Assembly (NCBI GenBank): GCA_022452035.1
Contig: JAKURV010000008.1
Location: forward strand, 18,409-82,408
Origin: Acidimicrobiales bacterium
GTDB lineage: Bacteria > Actinomycetota > Acidimicrobiia > Acidimicrobiales > MedAcidi-G1
Direction: 5' to 3'
DNA: 64,000 nt
Position numbers and translations under genes: made by a program. How positions within the stretch are numbered: position 1 is the stretch's first letter; every line of letters begins with the position of its first letter. Shown here piece by piece: positions 24,976 to 33,152 of the stretch. The notes under the pieces are model-generated. The model ran no database searches, was not told where the DNA came from, and saw only the letters and a program-made list of their open reading frames with translations.

Positions 24976-25935
24976 GTGGCCCCCACCTACCGCACCGAGG
25001 ACCCTCCTCCCTACGGGGAGGTTGAGCAGGTCTCGCCCCTGGTTCGACGGGTCGTGGCCCGGAACCCGTCGCCGTTCACCTACCACGGCACGGGCACGTT
25101 TCTCGTGGGCCCGCCGTCGGGCGGCGAGGTGGCAATTATCGATCCGGGGCCCGACGACGACGACCACGTGGCCGCCGTGCTGCGGGCCACAGAAGGCCAG
25201 CGGGTAAGCCACCTGCTGGTCACTCACACCCACCCCGATCACTCCCCCGCGACGGCCGCCGTGCGGGAGGCCACTGGCGCCCCCGCCTACGGGTTCGGAC
25301 CCCACCCGGAGGAGGCCGTTCGGGCCCACGAGGAACGGGTCCGCCGGGCCCTGGAGGCCGACCAGGAGCCGGAGTCAGAGGACGGCGAGGGCTCCGGAGA
25401 CCTTGACTTCGTGCCTGACGTGGCGACCGTCGACGGCGACGTGATCGTCGGCGATGGTTTCACCTTCGAGGCCTTGCACACCCCCGGGCATATCTCCAAC
25501 CACCTGTGCTTCGCCCTCCGGGAGGAGGCCACGCTGTTCACCGGCGACCACGTGATGGGCTGGTCAACTTCGGTGATTCCGGCCCCCGACGGCGACCTGA
25601 ACGACTACCTGGCCAATCTGCGTCGGCTCCTGCACCGGAGTGAGACGACCTATCGCCCAACCCACGGCCCTGCCATCACTGATCCGGTGCCCTACGTGGC
25701 GGCCCTCGTGGAGCACCGGGAGATGCGGGAGCGCCAGATCGTCGACGCTCTGGCCGACGGCCCCCGGGACATCACCTCGTTGGTGGCCGAGATGTACGCC
25801 GACGTGGACGAGAAGCTGCACTTGGCGGCCGGCGCCTCGGTGTACGCCCACCTGCTGGCCCTGTCGCGGTCGGGGCGGGCCGAGAGGCTGGCCGACGACG
25901 ACTCGGACTGGAAGTCCGACTGGCGGCTCGTCTGA
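24976..25935 (+). CDS. Metallo-beta-lactamase fold hydrolase (LACTB2/glyoxalase II-like)
   Basis: 319 residues. The metal-binding THTHPDHSPA motif is near residue 81, further ligands are in LHTPGHISNHLCF and LFTGDHVMGWS, and a C-terminal winged-helix-like tail (IVDALADGPRDITSLVAEMY) is typical of LACTB2-type proteins. An acidic insert of about 30 residues precedes the second ligand. The GTG start is supported by CAGGAT 6 nt upstream. Possibly a thioester or RNA hydrolase; not resolved. Confidence 0.85.
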   Translation: MAPTYRTEDPPPYGEVEQVSPLVRRVVARNPSPFTYHGTGTFLVGPPSGGEVAIIDPGPDDDDHVAAVLRATEGQRVSHLLVTHTHPDHSPATAAVREATGAPAYGFGPHPEEAVRAHEERVRRALEADQEPESEDGEGSGDLDFVPDVATVDGDVIVGDGFTFEALHTPGHISNHLCFALREEATLFTGDHVMGWSTSVIPAPDGDLNDYLANLRRLLHRSETTYRPTHGPAITDPVPYVAALVEHREMRERQIVDALADGPRDITSLVAEMYADVDEKLHLAAGASVYAHLLALSRSGRAERLADDDSDWKSDWRLV

Positions 25936-25950
25936 GCTCAATGAGCCAGA

Positions 25951-26727
25951 TCAGGGGTGCTGGCTGGAGACCGACACCACCTCGCCGGTCATGTACGACG
26001 AGTAGTCGCTAGCCAAGAACACCACCACGTTGGCCACCTCCCACGGTTCGGCGGCCCGGCCGAACGCCTCGCCGTCGACCAGCGACGCCAGGAGTTCCTC
26101 GCTGCTGGTCCGGGCCAGGAAGGGGTGCATGGCCAGGCTGGGCGACACGCAGTTGATCCGGATACCCAAGCCTGCGGCTTCCACGGCCGAGCACCGGGTT
26201 AGGGCCATCACGCCGGCCTTGGCCGCCGCGTAGTGGGTCTGTCCGGCCTGGGCCCTCCAGCCGACCACCGAGGCATTGTTCACGATCACGCCGTGGCCCT
26301 GGGCCTCCATGATCCGTAGGGCAGCCCGGGTGCACCGCATGGTGCCGGTCAGGGTGATGTCTAGGACCCGGTCCCACTCCTCGTCGTCCATGTCGACGAG
26401 GCGAGTGTCGCCCCCTAGGCCGGCGTTGTTGACCAGCACGTCGAGGCGACCGTGCTCGGCCACCGCGGCGTCCAGCAGGTTTTGGACCTGGGTCTCGTCC
26501 CGGACGTCACACATGCAAGCCAACGGTCGGCTCCCGCCGAGGGCCTCTAGGGCGTCGGCGGCTTCGGCTAGGCGTCGCTCGTGGATATCGGAGACGACCA
26601 CCGTGGCGCCCTCCTCGACGGCCCGGGTGGCGACGGCCGAGCCGATGCCGGCCCCAGCCGCTGCGGTGACCACGACGACCTTGCCGGCCAGCAGGCCGTG
26701 GCCATCTACGTAAGGGGGTGTGCCCAT
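25951..26727 (-). CDS. Short-chain dehydrogenase, IpdF-like
   Basis: 258 residues. The NAD(P) site is VVVTAAAGAGIGSAV, with alanines replacing the usual glycines before GxG. As I recall, this variant is seen in the mycobacterial KstR2-regulon SDR IpdF. Catalytic SVVGWRAQAGQTHYAAAKAG is intact. TACCCT ends 6 nt before the ATG. Probably oxidises or reduces a ring hydroxyl in steroid-derived CoA esters; the assignment to IpdF rests on the motif and on the ipd genes 7 kb away, without an alignment. Confidence 0.85.
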   Translation of the reverse strand: MGTPPYVDGHGLLAGKVVVVTAAAGAGIGSAVATRAVEEGATVVVSDIHERRLAEAADALEALGGSRPLACMCDVRDETQVQNLLDAAVAEHGRLDVLVNNAGLGGDTRLVDMDDEEWDRVLDITLTGTMRCTRAALRIMEAQGHGVIVNNASVVGWRAQAGQTHYAAAKAGVMALTRCSAVEAAGLGIRINCVSPSLAMHPFLARTSSEELLASLVDGEAFGRAAEPWEVANVVVFLASDYSSYMTGEVVSVSSQHP

Positions 26728-26758
26728 GGTCGAAGGGTAGGCCAGCCGCCGACGACGC

Positions 26759-27685
26759 CTAGGACGCCGCGCCGGACTCCTCGGCCGCCTTCTTCTCGGC
26801 CATTTCCTTCATCCGACGTTCCAGGTCCGCGAACATCGGCATCTCCTCGACGCCAATATCGGCTGGGAGCTTCTCGGCCACCTCATCGACGGTGAACATC
26901 TCGCCGTCGGTGGCCAACATGTGGCGTAGTTCAGCTGGCTGGTTCCAGACGGCGATCCGCTTCCCGGTGCACGTGTAGATCTGGGCCGTGATGTCCCGGG
27001 CGGCGTCCGACATGAGGAATACGGCTAGCGGGGCAATGGCCTCGGGGCCGCCGGCCTCGATCTCGAACGGCACGTTCTCCGACATACGGGTCATGGCGGC
27101 TGGAGCGATGCAGTTGGCGTTCACGCCGTACCGGCGAAGGGCGAATGCCGCGCTTCGGGTGAGGGAAACAATTCCGCCCTTGGCCGCCGAGTAGTTGGCC
27201 TGGGCGGTGGAGGCCACGAAGGCCCCGGAGGTGAATCCGACCAGGCTGCCACCCGTCTCCTGCTTACGCATGACCGCCGAGGCCGCCTTGTAGAGGGTGA
27301 AATGGCCCTTGAGGTGGACGGCGACCACGTGGTCGAACTCCTCCTCGCTCATGTTGAACAGCATCCGCTCGCGGACAATGCCGGCCACGCAGGCTACGCC
27401 GTCGATGGTCCCCCAGTTCTCGACCGCCGTGTCGACGATGCGCTGGCCAACCTCCATCTGGGACACGTCTCCGGTCACGGCGATCGCCGTGCCACCGGCG
27501 GCGGCGATCTCGGCCACTACAGCATCGGCTACCTCGCTGGACGGGTCGCTGCCCTCTATGGACACGCCGTAGTCGGCCACCACCACGTTGGCCCCTTCGC
27601 CCGCACAGGCCAGGGCGATGGCCCGGCCGATGCCGTTCCCAGCGCCGGTGACGGCGATGTTCTTTCCTGCGAGGTGGCCGGCCAT
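26759..27685 (-). CDS. Short-chain dehydrogenase with C-terminal extension (MFE-2-like)
   Basis: 308 residues: a classical SDR domain (IAVTGAGNGIGRAIALAC; catalytic FTSGAFVASTAQANYSAAKG) followed by about 60 charged residues ending MKEMAEKKAAEESGAAS. The layout resembles the hydroxyacyl-CoA dehydrogenase domain of peroxisomal multifunctional enzyme 2 and an extended SDR of the mycobacterial steroid regulon. The chosen ATG (MAGHLAGKNIAVTG) excludes 12 upstream codons. A perfect 21-bp palindrome covers the promoter region, so it is probably repressed by a TetR-type regulator. Confidence 0.86.
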   Translation of the reverse strand: MAGHLAGKNIAVTGAGNGIGRAIALACAGEGANVVVADYGVSIEGSDPSSEVADAVVAEIAAAGGTAIAVTGDVSQMEVGQRIVDTAVENWGTIDGVACVAGIVRERMLFNMSEEEFDHVVAVHLKGHFTLYKAASAVMRKQETGGSLVGFTSGAFVASTAQANYSAAKGGIVSLTRSAAFALRRYGVNANCIAPAAMTRMSENVPFEIEAGGPEAIAPLAVFLMSDAARDITAQIYTCTGKRIAVWNQPAELRHMLATDGEMFTVDEVAEKLPADIGVEEMPMFADLERRMKEMAEKKAAEESGAAS

Positions 27686-27722
27686 GGTCTGCTCCCGGTG
27701 GGTCGGCGGAGAGGCGAACAAG

Positions 27723-27743
27723 GATCTGACGGACCGTCAGATC
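27723..27743. promoter_or_regulatory. Perfect 21-bp palindrome, likely repressor operator
   Basis: GATCTGACGG and CCGTCAGATC flank a single central base with no mismatch. It lies 38-58 bp before the SDR start and about 8 nt downstream of a minus-strand TAGGGT -10 candidate, where a bound repressor would block initiation. Symmetry and size suit TetR-family proteins. The core recurs imperfectly upstream of ipdA. Confidence 0.6.
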
Positions 27744-27765
27744 AGGTAGCCACCCTACCGGTCGG

Positions 27766-28542
27766 TCACCGGGCGGGGACCATCCCTCCGTCGACGGTGA
27801 GGCACTGGCCGGTCATGAAGCTCCCGGCGTCCGACGCCATGTAGAGAACTGCCCCCACCATCTCGTCCGGGTCTGCCAGACGCTTCAGGTGGCTGGCCCG
27901 GGCCATGGAGGCCGACGCCTCCGGTCCGATGTTGCGAACCATGGTGGTGTCGGTGGCTCCGGGGGCCAAGGCGTTGATCCGGATCCCCCGGGCGGCGTAC
28001 TCAGCGGCCATGGACCGGGTGAATGACAGCAGGGCCGCCTTACCGGCCCCGTACATCGACACTCCCGGGGTACTCAGGAAGGCCCCAGCCGAGATTACGT
28101 TCACCACCGAGGCATGGTCGGAGGCCAGTAGGTGGGGCAGGCAGGCCTGGAACAGGAAGAGGGGCCCCCGCACGTTCACCTCAAACGACTTGGCGAAGGC
28201 CTCAGCCGTGATCTCCCCAATGGGCTGGGCCACCGGGTTGGCGGCGTTGTTGACCAGTATGTCGATGCCGCCGTACTCGCCGGCTGCCGAATCAGCCAGG
28301 CGCTGCAGGTCATCCAGATTGCCCACATGGGTCGGTACGGCGAGCGCCTCACCGCCGACGGCCCGTATGGCGGCTACCGCCTCGTCGCAGGCCTCGGCCT
28401 TGCGGCTGGCCACCACCACCGAGGCGCCCTGGGCAGCGAAGGCCTCGGCCACCGCCCGACCGATGCCGCGGCTACCACCCGTCACCACGGCCACCCGGCC
28501 GGTCAGGTCGTGCAGCGCGGCAACCCCATCTCGATCCAGCAT
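27766..28542 (-). CDS. Short-chain dehydrogenase/reductase
   Basis: 258 residues, classical SDR of the 3-oxoacyl-ACP reductase/gluconate dehydrogenase type. AVVTGGSRGIGRAVAEAF binds the cofactor, ILVNNAANP follows, catalytic Ser in NVISAGAFLSTPG and YGAGKAA supply the triad, and the C-terminus GQCLTVDGGM is standard. GGAGGGGGC precedes the ATG. It shares a divergent region containing a near-perfect palindrome with the glycosidase-like gene. Substrate unknown. Confidence 0.87.
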   Translation of the reverse strand: MLDRDGVAALHDLTGRVAVVTGGSRGIGRAVAEAFAAQGASVVVASRKAEACDEAVAAIRAVGGEALAVPTHVGNLDDLQRLADSAAGEYGGIDILVNNAANPVAQPIGEITAEAFAKSFEVNVRGPLFLFQACLPHLLASDHASVVNVISAGAFLSTPGVSMYGAGKAALLSFTRSMAAEYAARGIRINALAPGATDTTMVRNIGPEASASMARASHLKRLADPDEMVGAVLYMASDAGSFMTGQCLTVDGGMVPAR

Positions 28543-28558
28543 GGTCACGCCCCCTCCC

Positions 28559-28579
28559 GTACGGTCGGGCCGACGGTAC
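28559..28579. promoter_or_regulatory. Near-perfect 21-bp palindrome between divergent genes
   Basis: Arms GTACgGTCGG and CCGACgGTAC around one base pair in 9 of 10 positions. It sits in the 73-bp gap between an SDR (minus) and a propeller-type glycosidase-like gene (plus). Its sequence differs from the palindrome at 27723, so a different repressor is implied. Upper and lower case mark paired and unpaired positions. Confidence 0.5.
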
Positions 28580-28615
28580 TTCCCCACCGTCCCTACCCAC
28601 TGCCTGGGAGGCGCG

Positions 28616-29551
28616 GTGACCGAACGACAGGTGGTTGTTCCCACAGGCCTGGACGGCGTGCCGACCGAGCATGGTGACTTCAACGTGCAAGGGCCGTCGG
28701 TGCTGCGCTGCCCGACCTGGCTCCCCGATCCTCCGGGCACCTACCTCCTCTACTTCGCCCACCACCGCGGGGCGTCAATCCGGCTGGCCGCTGCCGAGCA
28801 CCCCACTGGCCCGTGGCACCTCGTGTCGACCGACGTCCTCCACATGGATGATGCGGCGCCAGCTCTTCCCGTCGACCACCCCAACCGCCACGTGGCGTCG
28901 CCCGACGTACAGGTTGACGATGCCGGCCGCACCCTCCGGATGACCTTCCACGGCCATGTGTCCCCGGAGGCCGCGGGCCATCTGCCGTCGTGGGGCATCT
29001 ATCCGGTCTACGACCAGCACACCCTGGTGGCCACCTCCTCCGACGGGAGGCGGTTCACCCCGTTGGCCGACGGCCCAGCCATCTCACCCTCCTACCACCG
29101 GGGCTTCACCTGGGACGGGTGGTGGTACGGGCTGTCCATGCCGTCCCAACTGGTCCGGTCGGCCGACGGGGCCACGGGCTACGAGTACGGGCCAACCTTG
29201 TTCGACGACCCCGAGATCCGTCACAGCGGCGTGCTGGTCGATGGAAACCGCCTCCGGATCTGGTTCACGAGGGCCGGCGACGCCCCGGAGCGGATCCTGG
29301 AGGCTTGGGTCGATCTTCGGGGCGACTGGATGACCTGGACACCGACTGAACCAGTCGAGGTTCTCCGCCCGGTGGAACCCTGGGAGGGCGCCGACCAGCC
29401 GGTGGAGCCGACCGTCCGGGGGCCGGCCTTCCGACCCCAAAATGGCCTCCGGGACCCGTTCGTGTTCGATGATGGCGAGGAACGGTGGCTCTTCTACGCG
29501 GCGGCCGGCGAGTTCGCCCTGGGTGTCACCCGCCTGCCGGACCCGTCCTAG
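28616..29551 (+). CDS. Five-bladed beta-propeller protein resembling GH43/GH32 enzymes
   Basis: 311 residues from a GTG preceded by GGGAGG. Blade-like units read GPSVLRCPTWL, YLLYFAHHRGASIRLAAAE, HPTGPWHLVSTDVL, RHVASPDVQVDDAG, GVLVDGNRLRIWFTR and GLRDPFVFDDGEERWLFY. These match the architecture of furanosidase-superfamily enzymes, with candidate acids in the RDP and SPD motifs. No signal peptide is present, so a cytosolic role is expected. Whether it is catalytic is uncertain. The next gene, an epimerase, begins 10 bp later and may share its pathway. Confidence 0.65.
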   Translation: MTERQVVVPTGLDGVPTEHGDFNVQGPSVLRCPTWLPDPPGTYLLYFAHHRGASIRLAAAEHPTGPWHLVSTDVLHMDDAAPALPVDHPNRHVASPDVQVDDAGRTLRMTFHGHVSPEAAGHLPSWGIYPVYDQHTLVATSSDGRRFTPLADGPAISPSYHRGFTWDGWWYGLSMPSQLVRSADGATGYEYGPTLFDDPEIRHSGVLVDGNRLRIWFTRAGDAPERILEAWVDLRGDWMTWTPTEPVEVLRPVEPWEGADQPVEPTVRGPAFRPQNGLRDPFVFDDGEERWLFYAAAGEFALGVTRLPDPS

Positions 29552-29561
29552 CGTCAGTGCC

Positions 29562-30479
29562 GTGCTGTCCGATCGCAGGATCCTCGTCACCGGACTGACT
29601 GGCCAGATCGGCCACCCGGTCGCCCGGTTTCTGGCCCGGGACAACGAGGTGTGGGGGGTGGCCCGCTACTCGGCCGACGGCAGTCGGGAACGGGCTGAGG
29701 GCATCGGCGTCCACCCCCACGTGGCAGACCTAGCCACCGGCGACTTCGGCGACCTGCCGACCGACTTCACCCACCTTGTGCACTTTGCCGCCTGGCAGGG
29801 AGCCGAGGACGACCACGACCGGGCGCTGAGGGCCAACGCCGAGGCCACCGGCCTGCTCATGGCTCATTGCCGGTCCGCCGATGCGGCCCTCATCGCATCG
29901 ACCAACTCCGTGTACCGGGCCCATGAGGACCCGTTGCACCTTTACACGGAGACCGACCCACTGGGCGATCCCCGGGCACCCCACAGCCCCACCTACGGCG
30001 TTTCCAAGGTCTCCCAGGAAGCGGTGGCTCGGACCATGGCCCGGGTTCTGGGCCTGCCCACCACCATCGCCCGCATCAACGCCAGTTACGGCCCCAACGG
30101 TGGCTTACCCGCCTACCACGGCGACGCGGTGGCCGCCGGAAAAGCGGTCTGGCTGCGCAATCCCGTTGACGGCCCCTACAGCCCGATCCACGAGGACGAC
30201 CTGGCTGCCCAGGTAGCACCCCTCCTGAATGCTGCGTCGACACCGGCCACCATCGTGAACTGGTGCGGCGACGAGGCGGTCACCCCCGAGCAGTGGTGCG
30301 CCCTGTTCGGGAGGCACCTAGACATCGAACCGCAACTCACGTACTACGACCTACCGGGTAGCCAGCCGGGCAGCGCGGCGGACCCAACCCGTCGACGGTC
30401 GCTGACCGGACCGTGCACCGTGGCGTGGCGTGACGGCATGGTGGCCATGGTCGACGCCCGTCACGGCAGCTCTGGCTGA
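29562..30479 (+). CDS. NAD-dependent epimerase/dehydratase
   Basis: 305 residues, extended SDR: ILVTGLTGQIGHPVARFL is the NAD site; AALIASTNSVYRAHEDP, with YGVSKVSQEAVAR, gives the catalytic Ser/Tyr/Lys. The GTG start follows TAGCGT by 7 nt. Likely acts on a nucleotide sugar or a related hydroxy substrate. Adjacent to the glycosidase-like gene and convergent with the P450. Confidence 0.83.
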   Translation: MLSDRRILVTGLTGQIGHPVARFLARDNEVWGVARYSADGSRERAEGIGVHPHVADLATGDFGDLPTDFTHLVHFAAWQGAEDDHDRALRANAEATGLLMAHCRSADAALIASTNSVYRAHEDPLHLYTETDPLGDPRAPHSPTYGVSKVSQEAVARTMARVLGLPTTIARINASYGPNGGLPAYHGDAVAAGKAVWLRNPVDGPYSPIHEDDLAAQVAPLLNAASTPATIVNWCGDEAVTPEQWCALFGRHLDIEPQLTYYDLPGSQPGSAADPTRRRSLTGPCTVAWRDGMVAMVDARHGSSG

Positions 30480-30494
30480 CCGGCGTCCGCTGGC

Positions 30495-31742
30495 TCAGGC
30501 CGGGGTGTAGGTGCAGGGTAGGTGCTTGATCCCGTTCACAAAATTGGTCCTGAGCCGGTCCGGTTCGTCGGTGGCCTCGATGTCGGGTAGTCGGGTCAAC
30601 AGTTGGCGGAACATCGCGCCTATCTCCCGACGGGCCAGATGGGCTCCGAGGCAGAAGTGGGGTCCCGGGCCTCCGAAGCCGACGTGGGGGTTGGGGTCCC
30701 GGGTGACGTCGAAGCGGTCAGGGTCGGTGAACACTTCCTCGTCCCGGTTGGCCGAGTTGTACCAGAGCACCACTTTGTCCCCGGCCGAGAACTCGTGGTC
30801 GCCGAGGCGGACACCGTCGGTGGTGACCGTCCTACGGAAGTGGATTACCGGGCTGGAAATCCGGACGATCTCCTCGACGGCGGTCGGCGTAACGCCATCG
30901 ATGTCGGCCTGCCAGAGGGCGCGCTGGTCGGGATTTTCGGTCAGGTAGTGCAGGCCCCAGGAGATGGCGTTTCGGGTCGTCTCATTGCCCGCCACGCAGA
31001 GCAGCACGAAGAAGGACGCCAGCTCGTCGGCCGAGAGCCTCTCTCCGTCCACCTCGGCGTTGACGAGCAACGACGTCAGGTCCTGACCGTCTCCACCGCG
31101 TCGGGACTCAGATGTCTCGCGCATGATCGCCGCCAGGCCTGCCCCGGCACCCAGAAGCGACTCCAACGGGTCGGCACCAGGCGGTATGTACTCGGGATCC
31201 CCTTGGCTTAGAACGACGTTCGAGTGGTTGAAGACCTCGTCATAGCGGTCGGGAGCGATGCCCATCATGTCGCAGATGATCGCCAGCGGCAGGCGCGCTG
31301 CAACCTCCGTCACGAAGTCGCACGAGCCCTTGGTGGCCACCCTGTCGATGATCCCGGCTGCGGTCAGCTCCACGCCTTCCTCAAGGGACCGCATCATCCG
31401 CGGCGTGAAACCCGCCGAGACCACCTTTCGCAGGCGAGCATGTTGGGGATCGTCCATGGTGATCATCGAACCGAAGAACTCACGGAACTCTGGTGGCAGA
31501 TCGGTGATGTTGGTGCCCTCTCCTGAGCAGAACCACTCAGGATGGCGGCTGGCCTCGACCACGTCGGCATGACGGGTGATCGCCCAGTATCCGCGTCCTG
31601 CCGGCAGGAACTCGGTCTCTTGCTCAGTGAAGAACCGGATCGGGTCCGTCCGTCGGAGGGTGGCGAACCCGGCCTCTCGGTCGGCCATCGGTCCCGACCA
31701 GAACGGGTCCACGTTCGACAGGTCAATTTCAGCCAGGTCCAT
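30495..31742 (-). CDS. Cytochrome P450
   Basis: 415 residues. The I-helix oxygen-activation motif AGNETT is at 251-256, the K-helix ExxR at Glu291-Arg294 and the heme loop FGGPGPHFCLG with Cys364. Overall wording (MITMDDPQHARLRKVVSAGFTPR; NITDLPPEF) resembles the CYP124/125/142 group that hydroxylates sterol side chains or branched lipids. The start is the ATG preceded by TAGGTT at 8 nt; an upstream GTG is possible but lies inside the shared promoter. Redox partners are not nearby. Confidence 0.9.
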   Translation of the reverse strand: MDLAEIDLSNVDPFWSGPMADREAGFATLRRTDPIRFFTEQETEFLPAGRGYWAITRHADVVEASRHPEWFCSGEGTNITDLPPEFREFFGSMITMDDPQHARLRKVVSAGFTPRMMRSLEEGVELTAAGIIDRVATKGSCDFVTEVAARLPLAIICDMMGIAPDRYDEVFNHSNVVLSQGDPEYIPPGADPLESLLGAGAGLAAIMRETSESRRGGDGQDLTSLLVNAEVDGERLSADELASFFVLLCVAGNETTRNAISWGLHYLTENPDQRALWQADIDGVTPTAVEEIVRISSPVIHFRRTVTTDGVRLGDHEFSAGDKVVLWYNSANRDEEVFTDPDRFDVTRDPNPHVGFGGPGPHFCLGAHLARREIGAMFRQLLTRLPDIEATDEPDRLRTNFVNGIKHLPCTYTPA

Positions 31743-31747
31743 GGCCT

Positions 31748-31815
31748 TCGAACCTAGGCCGGGGATGGGCAGGCGGCCCGATCCGGATCTCGATCCGACC
31801 ACCTCCTAGGTTCGA
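31748..31815. promoter_or_regulatory. Mirror-image promoter elements between P450 and NTF2-like genes
   Basis: TCGAACCTAGG (31748-31758) and its exact reverse complement CCTAGGTTCGA (31805-31815) stand at equal distance from the two divergent starts. Each contains TAGGTT 6-8 nt before a start codon, so they double as -10 boxes. The 11-bp identity exceeds what two -10 boxes need and could also serve as paired regulator half-sites. Confidence 0.55.
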
Positions 31816-31818
31816 GGG

Positions 31819-32244
31819 GTGCCCGATGACCGGATTGACGCCCTCACTGACCGCCTCGCTATCGAGGATCTGCTGACTCGCTACGCCACGGCCGTGGATC
31901 AGCGGGACTGGGACCTTTACCGGTCGGTGTTCACCGCTGACGCTGAGGTGGACTACACGTCGGCCGGTGGCACCGCCGGGACGGTCGACGAGGTCGTGGC
32001 CTTCTTGGACGCCGCCTTGTCCGGCTTCGAGATGACCCAGCATTTGGTGGGCAACGTGGACGCCGTCGTGGATGGTGACGAGGCCCGGGTCACAGCGGTG
32101 TTCACCAACCCGCTTCGCCTGGCCGGAGGCGATACCTGGTTCACCGGCGGCTGGTACCACCATGACCTAGTCCGCACCGCCGACGGCTGGCGTAGCCGCC
32201 GACTCCGCGAGGAGTCAGCGTGGTTCGACCGGGCTCCTTTCTGA
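31819..32244 (+). CDS. SnoaL/NTF2-like protein
   Basis: 141 residues with the cone-shaped NTF2 fold: IDALTDRLAIEDLLTRYATA, VDQRDWDLYRSVFTADAEVDY and DLVRTADGWRSRRLREE at the end. Members include ketosteroid isomerase and ring dehydratases, plus many of unknown role. The acidic pair Asp-Tyr early and the steroid-type neighbours make an isomerase or dehydratase plausible. The GTG start has TAGGTT 6 nt upstream. Confidence 0.82.
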   Translation: MPDDRIDALTDRLAIEDLLTRYATAVDQRDWDLYRSVFTADAEVDYTSAGGTAGTVDEVVAFLDAALSGFEMTQHLVGNVDAVVDGDEARVTAVFTNPLRLAGGDTWFTGGWYHHDLVRTADGWRSRRLREESAWFDRAPF

Positions 32245-32291
32245 TCGCAACGCCCTCAACACCCCACCCAACGCAGAAGAAAGAACCGACC

Positions 32292-33119
32292 ATGGCCCAT
32301 CCTCTCGACTACAACGACCGGACCGTGGTGGTCACCGGCGCCGCCACCGGTATGGGCGCCGAGACGGTGGCCCTGCTGGACACCCTGGGCGCCTACGTCC
32401 ACGCTGTGGACATCGTCGACGTCGCTGGCCCGGTGGCCTCCACCCACCGGGTGGACATCGGCGACCCTGCATCTATCGATGTCGTGCTGGCTGACCTGCC
32501 TGACCGGATCCATGCCTTAGTGAACTGCGCCGGGATCCCCGGTGGCACCCGCTTCGACGCCCGCACCGTCATGCGGGTCAACTTCCTCGGCCTCCGCTAC
32601 CTCTCCGAGGCCATCTTCGACCGCATCGCCCCCGGTGGCTCGATCACCAGCGTCGCCTCGTTGGCCGGCGGCGGGTGGACCAACCACGTGGCCGAACTAT
32701 CCGAACTGATGGCCGCCGATAGCTTCGCCGACGGCGACACTTGGCTGAACGGGCGCGAGGAACTGCTCGGCGACGGATACAGCTTCTCCAAGGAGTGCGT
32801 CCAGTACTGGACCATGTGGCGGTCGACCACCGCCGTGAAGGCCGGAGTCCGGGTGAACAGCATCTGCCCCGGCGTAACCGACACCAAGATCTTGGTCGAC
32901 TTCCGGGAAGCCATGGGCGAAGGGGCTATCCAGATGGCCACCGACGCCGGTATCGGCCGACCGGCCACGCCCGACGAGATGGCTCCGGCCCTGCTGTTCC
33001 TGGGTAGCGACCGGGCGGCCAGCTACGTGAACGGCGTCAACCTGATCATCGATGGGGGCTTCATGGCCGCCATGACTACCGGTCAGGTCGACTTCTCGCG
33101 CTACGACCTCGGGAGCTGA
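32292..33119 (+). CDS. SDR of the 3-alpha-hydroxysteroid dehydrogenase type
   Basis: 275 residues. VVVTGAATGMGAETVALL is the cofactor site; TSVASLAGG supplies the catalytic serine, and after an insertion of about 35 residues the YSFSKECVQYW segment gives the Tyr and Lys. That insertion is characteristic of 3-alpha-hydroxysteroid dehydrogenase/carbonyl reductase HsdA-like proteins. It follows the NTF2-like gene by 48 bp. Steroid or ketone oxidoreduction is likely; substrate unproven. Confidence 0.83.
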   Translation: MAHPLDYNDRTVVVTGAATGMGAETVALLDTLGAYVHAVDIVDVAGPVASTHRVDIGDPASIDVVLADLPDRIHALVNCAGIPGGTRFDARTVMRVNFLGLRYLSEAIFDRIAPGGSITSVASLAGGGWTNHVAELSELMAADSFADGDTWLNGREELLGDGYSFSKECVQYWTMWRSTTAVKAGVRVNSICPGVTDTKILVDFREAMGEGAIQMATDAGIGRPATPDEMAPALLFLGSDRAASYVNGVNLIIDGGFMAAMTTGQVDFSRYDLGS

Positions 33120-33152
33120 GGCCCCAAAGGTTGTCGACCTTGATGGTCGACC

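Noticed and set aside
27905..28615. N-terminal extension of the glycosidase-like protein antisense to an SDR
   Set aside because: Runs antisense through an intact SDR gene, an artefact of GC-rich codon structure; GTG at 28616 has a good GGGAGG.
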